Part shown: one piece after another, positions 1-11,849 of the stretch
Numbering within the stretch: the stretch's first letter is position 1
Layout of the letters: every line of letters begins with the position of its first letter
Origin: Prostheceraeus crozeri
Lineage: Eukaryota > Platyhelminthes > Polycladida > Euryleptidae
Length of the DNA: 64,000 nt
Assembly (NCBI GenBank): GCA_907163375.1
Contig: CAJQUW010004729.1
Coordinates: 248,001 to 312,000 of the forward strand
Direction: 5' to 3'
The notes under the pieces: model-generated
The model's input: the letters and a program-made list of their open reading frames with translations, nothing else
The model's database searches: none
What the model was told of the DNA's origin: nothing
Made by a program: the position numbers and the translations under genes

Positions 1-1108
1 CATAACAGATGGCCAAATTATTTCAGAGACAGAAAGAGCACTAATCGCGCTTCCAGTTCGCATGGGAGGACATGGTATTCCCATATTCTCTGAACTGGCA
101 GAAATGGAATATAGCAATTCACAATCCCTTTGTAGCAAGCTATCAAGTGAAATATTGAAACAAAACTCCAACAATGCCCTTGACAACATCGACAATTTTG
201 ATCCCCAAAAGATGAAGCAAAAGATTACTCAAGAACGCATAAAGCATTACAAGGATATTTTACAAAGTCTAAGAAGTCAAATGACAAATGAAGAAATCAG
301 AGCTAATGATATTGCACAGATGAAGGGTGCTTCAAGTTGGTTAACAGCGTTGCCTATCAAAGAGGAAGTCTACAACTTATCAAAGAGAGAATTCGTTGAT
401 GGATTATGTTTACGATATCGTTGGACATTGAAGCGGTTACCAGTTGTTTTTGGATGCGGTAAAGCTTACAGTGTTGATCATGCTATATCATGTATCAAAG
501 GAGGTTTTATCCATCAGAGACATAATGCTATTCGTAACCTCATAGCGAAAATGCTGAGCAAAATTTGTCGTGATGTATCTGTTGAACCTCCGTTAACACC
601 ACTCTCGGGTGAGCATTTGCCTGCTCGATCAAATGAAGCTGATGAAGCTCGCTTAGATGTGGCTGCAAGAGACTTTTGGCAAAGTGGAGTAAAGGCATTT
701 TTTTGATGTCAGGGTCTTTAACCCATACGCTCAAACCCACGTTAACCACTCCCTCGCGACAGCCTTTTCAAACAAGGAGTGTGAAAAGAAGAAGAGCTAC
801 AATCAGCGCATCATTCAGATAGAAGCTGGCACATTCACACCAGTCATTTGCAGTGCTCATGGGAATATGGCAGAGAAGCCCATCATTTCTTCTCAAATCT
901 CTCAGACAGACGATCGGAAAAACTTCGTCTTGATCCGGCAGTCGCAACAAACTGGTTGCGTACGAAGATCTCATTCGCACTCCTCCGATCAAGACTGCTA
1001 TGTGTGAGAGGTTCCCGAACACTATGGTCTAAGGCATTGTCTGTTGAGTCGACAGATACTGATTTATCTGAAGCCCGCTCTTTGGTGCCGGCACAATCAC
1101 ATGAGTAG
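1..1108 (+). mobile_element. C-terminal part of a LINE-type reverse transcriptase with CCHC motif and restriction-like endonuclease-like core, cut by the window edge
   Basis: Reading is open from the window start into LPVRMGGHGIP, a common end-of-RT motif. Then come KGASSWLTALPIKEE and KREFVDGLCLRYRW, a C-x-C-x7-H-x3-C cluster (CGCGKAYSVDHAISC) and RHNAIRNL followed by DEARLDVAARDFW. Similarity continues in other frames to about 1108, where WLRTKISFALLRSRLLCVRG is visible. The CCHC cluster followed by a PD-(D/E)xK-like core is the layout of R2/NeSL-type non-LTR elements, which cut DNA for target-primed reverse transcription. I recall similar unassigned proteins from cnidarians and sponges. 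The copy is broken. The family assignment is inference. Confidence 0.6.
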
Positions 1109-1470
1109 CCTTGTTTCCGTTTTGTGACCTTCATATACTAGTATCAGCATACCGGGTTCTTGTAACTTTTGTAACTCTTGTATCTTTCCTGTACATAGCT
1201 TTGTAAGGCGCTTGTTCAAATCGAACTTTCAATTTCTTCCACATAGACATCTTTTAAGTTGTAAAATGTCAAAGCAAAGACTGCTATAATCCGTAATCAT
1301 ATAATTAGACATTCTATGGTATTTTTAATTTCTATGGATATAATGCAATGTCAAAAGCTAGGATGATCAAGCCATGGAAATCCATAGACAAATTCTGCTG
1401 TGAAATTTTCCATTTCAGAAACATTGCTTTGATAACAAACACAATCAGAAGAACATCGCAGAAATTGTTA

Positions 1471-4100
1471 GCAAGTGCGTAGCAGTGGGCTGTAATGACG
1501 GTTTTGCCTCATCGAATTCGACTGACAATGCAATTGCTTTCCATCGATTTCCGAAAGATCCATGCATTTTAAAGAATTGGTTGCGTCACAAAAATCGGAA
1601 CGATTTTCCTCACAATTAGCTGTACTTCAATCATTTCGCTGATGGTGACTTTATAAAGCGTAGAATTGACTCTAAAGCTCCATTCGGACAGGCGACACGA
1701 CACGGTAGCGACACTGTCAATCATTGCAGTCAATTGCAGTAGTTATTTCAAGATTATATGTAAACCTGCCTGCGCGTTCACATAGACCACGCGACATGAA
1801 CGCGACATTCGACGACACGCTCCTCGCTCAGAAAAATGTTCTGAAATTCTCGGCGACCTATGTTAGAGATAGGAGCTCCAAAATTTGTCATGTCGCGTAA
1901 AGTCGCTGGTTTGCCCCGCATATCTGTAGGTGGCTGAGACGAGAATGATTTGAGAAATGATTTAGGATCATAGCTTTCTGTGCAGGAGCACAAAAATGTG
2001 TAATGGCTGGTAGTTAGAACGAAAACAAAATCATTTGCTTTTCGTTTTGAGCTTGCGATACCTGAATATTTGCGTAGAGAAAAACATTTGCTTCAATTTG
2101 ATATCAAACATGACAAGGAAATGTGTGGAGATAAATGTTTGAACAAACCTAATTAATACATCTCAATGTTTACTTGCTTCACAATTGAATTGTATTATTG
2201 AAATTGAATTACTGTAAACCTTGATGTGAGTTGAAAGGGATGTTATTGAGAATGAATGTGATTAAAATAAATATGACAAGCCGTCTCATCTACTGTGAAA
2301 GCGAACTCATCATTTTTTGATAATCCCTATCGATTTGTGCATGCAGAAATTTTGTGTGACAAACAGCTGCATTGGAAACTGAGCGCAAGTTGTCATCATT
2401 GTTCATATTTCATTTTGTGACAGCTTGTAGTAACTATCAAATTAAAGCAAGGGCCTCTCTCTTCTCTGCCTTCAATGTGGCTCCTCTGCCAAATGCGCCT
2501 TCTTTGCTTTCGCCGATGTAGATAGTAGCAAGGATATGCAATCTCAATCATGTGCTAGACCCAATTTACGCACAAATAGACAAAACCATGACCTCACACC
2601 ATCTTTAACCCAATGAAATTTCTTCAAGCTGACGCCAATAACTAAGCATGCTTGGTGAAAAGGATCGGTTACTGACGAGTAATTGAATCACAAAATATCA
2701 ACTAAAATACAGTTGATAACCGAACCATATTTGTATTCGTTTGAAAGCTGATCATGCAAGGAAGCTCATCGTGATAATGAAAAAACACAATAATGAGTAA
2801 TAAGATATTTATGAAAAACGTTAATGATTCTGTGTTAATTTGTCGCGTGAATGCCGTCGAAATGTCATCAGAGCGTCGCCGAGTTGGTCTGAACGGTGTC
2901 GTCAATGTCGCAAGGTGTCGCTGTCACCTGTGTGAATGGAGCTTAATATGTCGCGAAATTATGAGAAAGACTCAACCCCAAAGCGAAGACTGCTGAAATC
3001 CGGTGCTGTTCCATCAGTGTTCTCAACTCTCCTAAAAAACCTTGCTTCCTCTATAACGCATCGTAGAGATAATCCACCTACAGCTGAGCAGTGATGCAGG
3101 CTTACGAAGAACTGGTTAAATCATTCCTGAAGGATGACGGTACTTCACTAACATCTGACTTGATGTTGAAGCTCTCAAAGTCATCTGCTGAAATCCCTAA
3201 TGTGTTCTTTATCCACTACACCAGACGGTGTCATGACCTACGCGATCGCCGTAGAAAGGATATCAAAACTTCTTTGTTCCATCACTGTCACCGATGAGAT
3301 GCACGTTGCCTGAATGGAAGCCATCGCAAAGAAGAGCGCATTTTCACATTTCTTCATCGGGCAAGGCACCGCTCTTTTCTCAGGTTGTCAATCAGAAGGC
3401 ATTCCTCAAGTCATTCATTTGAAATAACAGTAATCCCGAATCGTTTCATGAAATATATTGAAAAATATGGACACATAAATGTATCGACAATGAAATAATA
3501 TTTGTGTTGATCTGATCCTGATTCTGACAAACATCGTAGTGTTGAATTTTGTCGTAGAGCAGTCACTCGATCAAAAATTGCAGAATAAGAAACGAATTAA
3601 AGATGTTTCCGTAAAGAAGTACTCGAAATTAATTTTGACGAGATACATGAATGTCTCGATGCTAAATCACCTCTATGTGACGAAGACAGAAATCAAGCGT
3701 CGAATATGATGATATCTAAATTAACTGAAGAGCCTGATGCATATCGGCCTATTGATTAAAGCAGCAAGCATATTCGGTACTATATTCCGGGTTATGTTGC
3801 AAGAAGTGTCGGCGAACAATGTGCAGAATACAATCGCCTTCTTGCTTCTGATTCTGAAGCCTCATTTCCATTGTTTGATGCTGTAGATAAAACTGTTACA
3901 CAGCATCAGGATGCATTCAACAGGGAAGGATTGCGTCATCCGAGTCATTTTTGTACTGCATCTTTTTGAAATATTGGTTTATTTTTTGCTGAAATGAAAA
4001 ATAGCCAAATGCTGCTCTCTGAGATTTTGGCCCTCGATAGGCATCGAGAGGTATTTTTGTGAAATTTCTAAAGCGAGTGTATTACTGACTAATCGATAAA
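1471..4100 (+). pseudogene. THAP-domain / P-element-like transposase relic, split by a TIR element
   Basis: CVAVGCNDGF, FHRFPKDPCILKNWLRHKN and NHFADGDF follow the THAP zinc-finger pattern (C-x4-C, then W, then a degraded C-x2-H). After the inserted element the text resumes with TPKRRLLKSGAVPSVFSTLL, which matches the conserved end of THAP domains. Further on, YIPGYVARSVGEQC and REGLRHPSHFC (about 3775-3960) resemble the C-terminal part of P-element-like transposases. Stops and frame changes are frequent, so it is not functional. It may be a former transposon or a host THAP gene copy. Confidence 0.6.
1676..2943. mobile_element. 1.27-kb non-autonomous DNA element with AGCTCCATTC termini and TAA duplication
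   Basis: The left end AGCTCCATTCGGACAGG and the right end, reversed, AGCTCCATTCACACAGG form imperfect inverted repeats that extend about 45 bases. Both sides carry TAA (1673-1675 and 2944-2946). A three-base TWA-type duplication suits the PIF/Harbinger group. No transposase reading frame is visible. It sits inside the THAP coding relic, just after the zinc-finger segment. Confidence 0.65.
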
Positions 4101-4516
4101 TGAAGCAACTTTAGGGAACACTTTATGTTGTAAGGGCTATGACACTCTCGTGAGAGTTTTCATATGTTTTTTTAACTGTGCAGCAAAGAACCTCTCCATG
4201 GTATCTCCGGAATCTAGCATAAAAGAGGAAATTCACTGCAAAATAAGAAAGCTGCGTGGTATCTTTTTTACTTTCTTTGTATATCTATCTTTGATAAAGT
4301 AGAATTGTTTTTGATTACTTGATGCTTTGTATAATAGACCTCCAGTGGTATTGCCTGGATATCTGCGATCAGTCCATAGATTTCTAGCTGTCCATGACAT
4401 ATCATGCATAATATGACTTATACTTTGAAATTATTTCTACATTTATTGATATTTGATGATCGGTTGTTAACTTATTACAGTCTGTCCGTGAAACATTCAA
4501 TAGATATAGTTCTGAC
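4101..4516. other. Stretch without recognised gene
   Basis: AT-rich sequence between the THAP relic and a short tandem repeat. No splice-bounded reading frame or terminal repeat was recognised. Confidence 0.4.
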
Positions 4517-4577
4517 TTCGCTATCTTAAGTAGATATTCGCTATCCTAGTAGATATTCGCTATCTTAGTAGATATAG
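4517..4577. repeat. Short tandem repeat, three units of about 20 bases
   Basis: TTCGCTATCTTAGTAGATA-type units occur three times in a row with small changes. No function is suggested. Confidence 0.7.
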
Positions 4578-4657
4578 CTCTTTCAATATTCAGCTCTATA
4601 AACTTATAGTAAGGCATTCTGTCATATATATGTAAAGATATATAAAGAATAACTTAC

Positions 4658-4790
4658 TGTTTCTTGAAGAGATGGCGTAGGGAACCATAAAGGATTTGCA
4701 GTAGTGTCTCCGACAGTGTTCATATATTTCAAAGTTCCAACAGCAACACCCTGTTTCCAGTCCGTCTTTTGTTCTATGTCAATTGTGCAC
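4658..4790 (-). CDS. Host gene exon 7: middle of MNNL-like module 2 (last exon in window)
   Basis: 133 bases from acceptor AACTTCTTTAG to donor GTAAGTTATTC encode residues 281-325, starting KCTIDIEQKTDWKQGV and ending ANPLWFPTPSLQET. It parallels exon 3: both begin by completing a codon and both end in phase 0 after an aromatic/proline strand. The strong donor shows that the gene continues, but no following exon was found between 1 and 4657. Confidence 0.72.
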
Positions 4791-5065
4791 CTAAAGAAGT
4801 TAGACAAATTTCCAGATTGAACACTAAAAATGACTTTTGACATTAGTCATCAGTCGATCATTTTACATTCATTCGCATCCATGCTCACACATTTTAGAAA
4901 TCTGATAATCGTTAAGGTTCCGTTGATTTTACCACATAATTAATGCATGGAGGCTTTTATGGATAATAAATAAAAGCCAAGACGAGAGTTTTTCTAAATA
5001 TTCGTTTGCCATATTGCGTTTCATTGGTGGACAATGAAATACTTATTCAGTTCAGTTCCGGAAGC

Positions 5066-7807
5066 CAGGGTTGGAACCGGCCGGGGCCGGGCCGGCGGCC
5101 GGCGTCTTCAAAACCGGCCGGCCGGTGGCCGGGCCGGCGCTCAGAGAAGCCGGCCGGCGGCCGGCGTCATCTAAAACTGGCTGATCGGAGGCCGGCGTAT
5201 CTTAAACTGGCTGGTCGGAGGCCGGCGTATCTAAAACTGGCTGGTCGGCATTCGGCCTATTTAAAATTCTGATGCTTTCATGGTCATTGAAGATCATGAG
5301 CGTGTAGATGACTATTACTACGTGTACGTTCCAAAGTAACCGCATGACATTTTTGATGAGATGAATGTAACTCCGATGTGTGAGACTTGATAAAGGACTA
5401 GCATAATAATTTAGGCTATCACAGGACTTGACGTTTCTTAATAGCATCCAGGATTTACAGTCTGCGACATTTTATTAGGACCACCCATATTTTTTTAGTT
5501 TTTTACACCCAGCTACTTGTTGATGTCATATTATCTTTCACTCTTGTCAATGCATTAAATAGGCATGTATGCCAACAATATACCACAACATAGACATCTA
5601 CTGATTAATAACATAGACACTAGACAATCAAATACAAAAATTGACCGCGACATATTATTAGGACCACCTTCGACATTTACATAAAAAGTTTTCCTTTGGA
5701 CATGACAACGCTGCGTTTTTGTTTTGTAATTAGCAACCCAAACATCTTATGTAAATCTTATGCAGCCGATGCTTCATGATAGCGCATTAATGTTCTGAAT
5801 GGTTTACATCGGAGATGGTCCTTCCAACAAAGTGGCGCTGATGTCATCAAAACGTCTCTTCACAATACTGACAGTGTGGCAGGGAGCTCCCTCTTGCATA
5901 AGCATCCGTTGTTTTCCGGAAACCAGCAGTCACGAACTATGGAATCACCCCTCTGAAGCACTTGTAAGGATGAAGTCGAATCGAGTTAATAGAGCACTCA
6001 CAAACATAAAGCCTACCAGTTTCCTCGCAAGAAAACAGGCCTACAGCATGACCTTTGCTTGGTGTTTGACGGGCTGAAACGCAGGAGCAAGTGATCCACG
6101 TGACTGCCACATTCGCTGACGAGTAGTCTGGTGACACTCAAGGCTCGGCTCTACGCAGAATGCCACCATTCAACAGTCATTGACGCTCCAATTGACATGG
6201 TGAGTGACAAAATTAAGCCTATTAGATCTTCATGCATGGGGTCAGTTACGACACTTTCCTTGACCGCAATCCCGCTGGCAATCATTTTATGCATCCCTCG
6301 TTGAACAGTGTGTGCCGCTTCGTTGATGTAACGCTTCTACCATGGTCTTCGTAGCTGGGACGACGTTATTAGCCACCTTTTCAAACAGTAGGTCTTGGAA
6401 TCGCCATCTTGTGTCGTAGATTTTCATCATGCTCCACAACGTCATCGTCGGTTTGCTGCATAAGGATTTCCAGAAGTCATATTCCGTTGAACAAGTAGTG
6501 CCGACTACTTTGAAACATAACAACGAGTAGCGATTTCACGCTGAGAAAACAAAGCTTCCATCTACGAGCCACTTATGCTTGTTGTTAGATCCGTTTTTAC
6601 TCATGAGTAAGATTTAGACTTTTCACGTTAGACCTAAACATAAATCGTATTGGTATGTTATCTCAATAGTTCAGATATCTGGTCTCGATGATGCAAAGCA
6701 AATCAAGGATCGATTTGATAATGAATATTAATATCTTTATTGTTGACAGACAACAGTTGCGCAGGCGACGACACACACCACACATTAAGATAGTTTCTCA
6801 CATGCGGCTTTTTCTCACAGCAAGCCGACAATGCACAAATAAGGCAACCAGAACACACAATTTGTATTGCTAAGAAATCGACATATAAGTAAATAACTGA
6901 TAATAGATCTTTATCTAGCGTTGTCATGTCTAAAAGAATGCTTCTTATCTAAATGTCGAAGGTGGTCCTAATAATATGTCGCGGTCAATTTTTATGTTTG
7001 AGTGTCTGGTGTCTGTGTTACTAATCAGTAGATGGCTTAGTTGGCTATGTTGGTGTATACTACATGCCTATTTAATATTTAAGTAAGGGTGAACGAGGGA
7101 ATGCACATCCACAATAAGCAACAAGTAAAACGTAAAAAAAAAAAAACTAAAAAAATAAAATGTGTTCGCACAGACTGTAATTGTCTTGTGTCATGTTGAC
7201 CCTGCTCGCAATTATTCACTCTCAGGAAAGTTTAGAGGATGCCATTTCTTGTTGTTTACTTGGTCACAAACTCTATTTCCGAGGCGACCGACATTTGTTG
7301 CAACGATATTGGGCAACATGAGGACGCGGGGCGATCTGCATACAGCCAGTTGTGAACTACCAATAATTCGGTGCCTCTGCAATGTGGGCCTGTCCCTAAC
7401 TTTTCCAAAAATAGGCCTATAATTGTCGTTTCTCTGTAAATGCTTGATATGAAAATTATCGACAAGTAGAATGTGTATGTAGTAGCCTACACTTCACTAG
7501 TTTTGGGTCATAGATTTACGAGTAATCAAAGCTTTAATCAACAATCCACTTTCAAATGTTCAGTTAGTAGGTAATGGCAACACATTCAAGTATAGATCTA
7601 TACATACATGCATATATGTGGGTAGATATACATGAGACATTATTTTATATATTTGCATGCTCCTACAATGCTGTAGCAGTGATGCAGTTGGTGATGTTGG
7701 CAGTTGACAAAAAGGCCTGAAAAAGCACCGCCCGGCCGGTATTACTAAAACCCGCAAGTTTTCAAAATTTGCGGCCAGGGCCGGACCGGCGGCCGGTTCC
7801 AACCCTG
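5066..7807. mobile_element. hAT-type element with CAGGGTTGGAACCGGCC termini, carrying a Tc1-like insertion
   Basis: CAGGGTTGGAACCGGCC at the left and its reverse complement GGCCGGTTCCAACCCTG at the right are flanked by CCGGAAGC (5058-5065) and CCGTAAGC (7808-7815), an 8-base duplication with one change. Eight-base duplications and CAGGG ends are hAT hallmarks. Next to the left end (5160-5260) is a GC-rich array of roughly 31-base units containing CTGGCTGGTCGGAGGCCGG. The Tc1-like element makes up most of the length, so the original element was about 1 kb and has no transposase of its own. Two relatives lie at 46012-46074 and 49439-55790. Confidence 0.75.
5458..7177 (-). mobile_element. Tc1-like transposon, degraded, with long inverted ends
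   Basis: Ends start TA-CAGTCTG and finish CAGACTG-TA, giving a 1.72-kb element with TA duplication. Inverted arms of about 200 bases include ACATTTTATT, TATTAGGACCACC and AAATAGGCATGTA on both sides. On the minus strand around 5905-5800, MLMQEGAPCHTVSIVKRRF matches the (Q)xGAPCHT catalytic-aspartate region of Tc1/IS630 transposases. The rest of the transposase between 5800 and 6550 is interrupted by stops. It sits inside the CAGGGTTGG element. Confidence 0.7.
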
Positions 7808-7816
7808 CCGTAAGCC

Positions 7817-8405
7817 TTAGGAGTTCATCGTGATGGGAATCGATCTTGTATTTGCCCTACCTCCCCTCCATCCTCGGATGTTGTCAACCCATTCTCGCTG
7901 TCTTCCTCCTCTTCTAAAGCACACACTTCTCCTTCCATTGATGCATTCACCAGACTCCCCTCCCTTCATTTTTCTTTCTTTTATTTTTTTATTTTCGCGA
8001 GGAGTCCTTCTCCCTCTGATACGCCTACCATCTGTCTCACATATTCATTTGCTTTCTTCTGTATACAGCTCAGTCGTAAGACTCTTCTCCATAGCCATAG
8101 CTCAAAAACTTCGATCATTCTTTTTTTCTTTCTTCTTGAGTGTCCAGGTTTCTGAGCCGTAGGACGCTATGCTCCAGACCAGAACTTTCACTAATCTGAC
8201 TTTCATCTTGAGGCTCAGATCACTTGCTTTCCATACTTCGACTAGATCTACTGTCCCTCGTCCGGCTACACTCAATCTGATGTTCACTTCTGTCTTGCTG
8301 TTTCCATCGGGAGTGATGTATGGATCCCAGAAACTTAAATTTACTGACTTAAAAATACTTGACTTATCACTAGTTATATTCCATATCACAGAGGAGATTC
8401 AGTTA
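7817..8405 (-). mobile_element. LINE reverse transcriptase C-terminal fragment
   Basis: On the minus strand DGNSKTEVNIRLSVAG, then SLKMKVRLVKVLVWSIASYG and SETWTLKKKEKK are the textbook end of the RT and connection region of L2/RTE-like LINEs. Further downstream RQREWVDNIRGWRG matches the C-terminal GRPxxxWxDNIxxW box. The intervening text is out of frame, so the fragment is dead and 5'-truncated. It abuts the duplication of the neighbouring CAGGGTTGG element. Confidence 0.75.
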
Positions 8406-8508
8406 TAGTCTACCTAGGTAGCGCATTAAATGATGTCTTCATGACTTGACAATCTCACTTTTAAGCAAATTTATTCTAAACAATTGGTCTCCTCGGAATT
8501 ACAATTTT

Positions 8509-9736
8509 TTGACACTAGAAGGACCAAGAAATTTCACTACCTAGAAGGACCAAAGTGGTCAAAATTGACCGGCATATCTTAAGTAGTTGATTGAACTATT
8601 TTCATCCACTCAATTATAAATATTCACTTATATTATTGCATCAGTTATTATTTTAGTCATTACCCAGTATGCCCGATGTCATAATATCACATCTAAGCCT
8701 GTGTTGCATAATATGACATGTACATGCTATCATCATGTATGGTGATGTGATTACAAGAAATTGAAAAAAATAATGATAGTTTAATGATTAGAAAGATTCC
8801 ATCAAAGTCAACTACCAGAGAAATTAGGTAGCTTACATGAAAAATTTCTTTTGAACATCCAATCGACTTGTAAAGAATTGGCTAAAAAATGGAACAGTAT
8901 AAACTGCTTCACTTCAGTAGCAATGAAACATGTTCAAAATGCAATGCTAGTCACTATTTTGAATGTCTTCGTCGTCGTTAGAATCATTCCAATCGATTCT
9001 TTACAACTCAGTCAGTATCTGATTAGCAGTGAGCCTTCTTGGCCACTCATTGCTTCGATCACCTTTAGCCATGCGGTTGCTAATGAAACAGTCATGGTAT
9101 CTACACAGTCACTGACTAATGAATTCCATGACCTTATTTATCATCTGCTCTCCATGGTTCTTGGTTGCTTGTTTGAAGACATAAATCAATGTTGAATGTT
9201 GATATACCAAAGGAATTTGTGCAAAATTGAAGCAAGAAATGATATCCAGTAAGTGTTTCTGCATATCGAATTTTCATGAAATTGTGAATGTAAGGGATTT
9301 TTGGAAAGGAATCGCCATGATTCAGCTGTAACAAAATAGTAGTCAAAGGCATAATAAATTATGCATACCCCATGGTTAACCTTTCCATTTGAACATTACC
9401 TATGCGATACATTTGACTCCCTTTTGACAATGCAGCAATCTGATTTGAGACTACACGCTTACTCCAATTTCTATTCGAAAATTGAATTCAAAGAGCAAAA
9501 ATTCTAAGCGATATTAATAAGTGGTCATTTTTGACCGATCCGGTCCTTGTAGGTAGACACACACAAAACAAAGAAAGTAATAGGTCCAATCAAATTTTGA
9601 TGCGACTAATATGAAGCCACTACATATTCAAGAAAAGTCAAGACAAGCTAAGTCGGAATATCAAATTTCATAGAAGCTATGACACCTAGTAGTTTAGCAG
9701 CGGTCAAAAATGACCGGTCGGTCCTTTTAGTGTCAA
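8509..9736. mobile_element. 1.2-kb TIR element with TTGACACTARAAGGACC ends
   Basis: TTGACACTAGAAGGACC at the left is mirrored by GGTCCTTTTAGTGTCAA at the right. Just inside, AATTGACCG and CGGTCAAAAATGACCGGTC form a second inverted block. No transposase is recognised inside and no clear duplication was found, so the superfamily is undecided. The lone open frame at 8851-9195 shows no recognisable domain. Confidence 0.55.
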
Positions 9737-9948
9737 GGATTAACAAGACACAAGTTCTGCAAAAACTTGAATATCAATTTTTTTACCTGCATAATAACAA
9801 AAATAGTAAAAATTAATATAAAAAAAAAAGCTGCGATGCATCGCATTATTTTGATATACAACTTTATTGCTTCCATACTCGCATGCCCGGAGAAGCAGTT
9901 AAAAAAGCATTGAAGCTGATATACCAAGTTTATTTTGCTGCATGCTCC

Positions 9949-10356
9949 CACAGAATTAGACAGGTCGTCTCTTCTTCTGTTTGACTAGAAGGGAAGCATT
10001 GGAACATGTAACGTTAATGAAATGGCACAATCTGCTGACAAAATACCATAGCAATCAGACAATGAGCTCAACATTAAAGACGCCAAAATGTGCGAATGTT
10101 ATCAACCGGATCACACACCAAAGAGACAAAGTCGATGTCAAGTTCTACGGAGAAGTTTGTCAACGTTTTTTCGTGCGCCTGCTAATATTTCTTAATAATG
10201 ATCGGAAGGACCAACATTATCAATCCGAAGGATTCATATTCCGCAAAGGCATTAAAAATTTCTTTTTGCCCACTTATTAAGTTCCTGCATGTGCCATCAT
10301 TTTGAATCAGTTTGCACTTTTAGCAAAGTGATACGATTAAGCAATCTAATTCTGTG
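9949..10356. mobile_element. hAT-type MITE, CACAGAATTA family, copy A
   Basis: Ends CACAGAATTAGACAGG and TCTAATTCTGTG, with perfect 8-base duplication CATGCTCC at 9941-9948 and 10357-10364. It is 408 bases long and lacks transposase. Immediately right (10365-10418) lies an inverted, partial left end of the same family. Its sequence runs through the duplication, which suggests that this copy landed inside an older relative. Confidence 0.8.
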
Positions 10357-10418
10357 CATGCTCCAATGCTTCCCTTCTAGTCAAGCAGAAGAAGAGACGA
10401 CCTGTCTAATTCTGTTGT

Positions 10419-10961
10419 CAGGAGAGTTATTGTACAAGGAGGAGTATCTGAATCTGAGTAATATCTGAAGACAACCTCTAGTTTTGTATTTGATGGGAGA
10501 TTCGCAAGTTGATCGTATTACTTTTTTACCTCTTCTTTGCATGTTGTTATTTTTTGACGATTTCTCAGATATTTTTTGTCTAAATACACAGCTTTTTGAA
10601 TCATTTATTTCCATGGCTCCCTAATACTACTCATCTCTTTGCATATATTCCTGATGCAGGCTGTGAAGCCGATTTATTGGATATTTTAATAGCAAGATAA
10701 ATCGCAGCTTCTGACCTTTGCATCAACTTTGATTATTTTTACAAACGTCAGCTCATTCGTACGCATAACTTTCTTCAATCTTCTTAAGTTCATGGTTTCT
10801 AACTTAAATAGCTGATGAATGACTAAATAGGCCCATCAGTCTTGCAATTAAACTACATGAGAGATCCAAATATATGATATTTTAAAGATAAACATTTCTG
10901 TGTAAAATGATTACTTGTAGATAACCAACATCAAAGTGGAACAAAAAATAGTGATATTTAC
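10419..10961. other. Intron 6 sequence without recognised gene
   Basis: Plain AT-rich sequence between the MITE pair and exon 6. No terminal repeats or coding remnants were recognised. Confidence 0.4.
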
Positions 10962-11149
10962 TTGTTTTTGGTCAATTTTGCATCGTATCCGAGACAAATT
11001 TTGAAGAATGGATTGCAGGCAGCTCCTCCGCAATTAGTTCTTGTATTTAAACTTTTAAATGTCATAGCGATTCCAGTTTTTGAGAGAGGTTTTGGACAAG
11101 ATGTCATAGAATTTCCTGTGCCTCGATAATATGTGTCGCAAATACATTT
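10962..11149 (-). CDS. Host gene exon 6: end of EGF-like domain 2 and first half of MNNL-like module 2
   Basis: 188 bases between acceptor TCATTTCAG and donor GTAAATATC encode residues 219-280. KCICDTYYRG supplies the C-x-C-x3-Y-x-G end of the EGF domain begun in exon 5. There follows TGIAMTFKSL and then NCGGAACNPFFKICLGY, which repeats the C-x-C-x-FK-C block of exon 2. The exon starts in phase 0 and ends in phase 2, the same end phase as exon 2, which supports module duplication that included the introns. Confidence 0.82.
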
Positions 11150-11849
11150 CTGAAATGACATAATGTATTACTTCCATGACGCTCTGTAAAACATGTGTTT
11201 CATCAATAAATGCATAATGTGATCCATTCAAAAACTTTGGAGCATGCCAGTTTTGGTGGACGATCAAAAGTTACGCAGTCAACTCTCTTAAACTATATGT
11301 TGTCGATGCCGATTTCATAGTTGATCCACTCAGTTCCATCATTATGAATAACATGCTCCTTTTTCAAGTAGGGCTTAATATATAAGGAATATATAACTTT
11401 TCTAAGTAGGGCTTTTATATCATCATTCATTTTGCATTTTGCCACTGTTGTAGAGGCCTGAGTGGTGACGTTTTTCATACATTTCACCGCACCGCAGCCA
11501 AAATGCCACCGCTTTCATGGATCGTTTATATATAAACATGATATAACACGTTTTACTAACTGCATCACTTCTATCTTTTTGTTAATCCCATCTTAAAAGT
11601 CTTTTGGGCCTGCCTATATGAAGTAGAGAAATATACATAAAAATGTTTAGGCTAGCTTCTATGCTACACTATTCAACATGCCGCACTAGTCATGGTAAAA
11701 GGCAAAATATAATCACAAATAATTCTATTATATATAATATTATGAAATAAATTAATAATTATTAATAAATTATGAAAAAATATTATATTCAAAACGTTCG
11801 ACGAAAACTTAGATAGCAATATAGCGTCAACTGCATCAGGGGAGTCTGT
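11150..11849. other. Intron 5 sequence without recognised gene
   Basis: This begins with the pyrimidine-rich acceptor side of exon 6. It includes a very AT-rich tract at 11700-11790. Nothing coding was recognised. Confidence 0.4.

Noticed and set aside
1-4657. Search for the next host exon (module 2 counterpart of exon 4)
   Set aside because: No minus-strand frame of about 137 bases with acceptor and donor in the right phases was found; it probably lies left of the window.
5006-5272. Arginine/proline/glycine-rich open frame
   Set aside because: It is the translation of GC-rich subterminal repeats of the CAGGGTTGG element, not a gene.
8851-9195. Possible transposase gene of the TTGACACTA element
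   Set aside because: The frame has no recognisable motif and codon use is like that of the surrounding AT-rich sequence.
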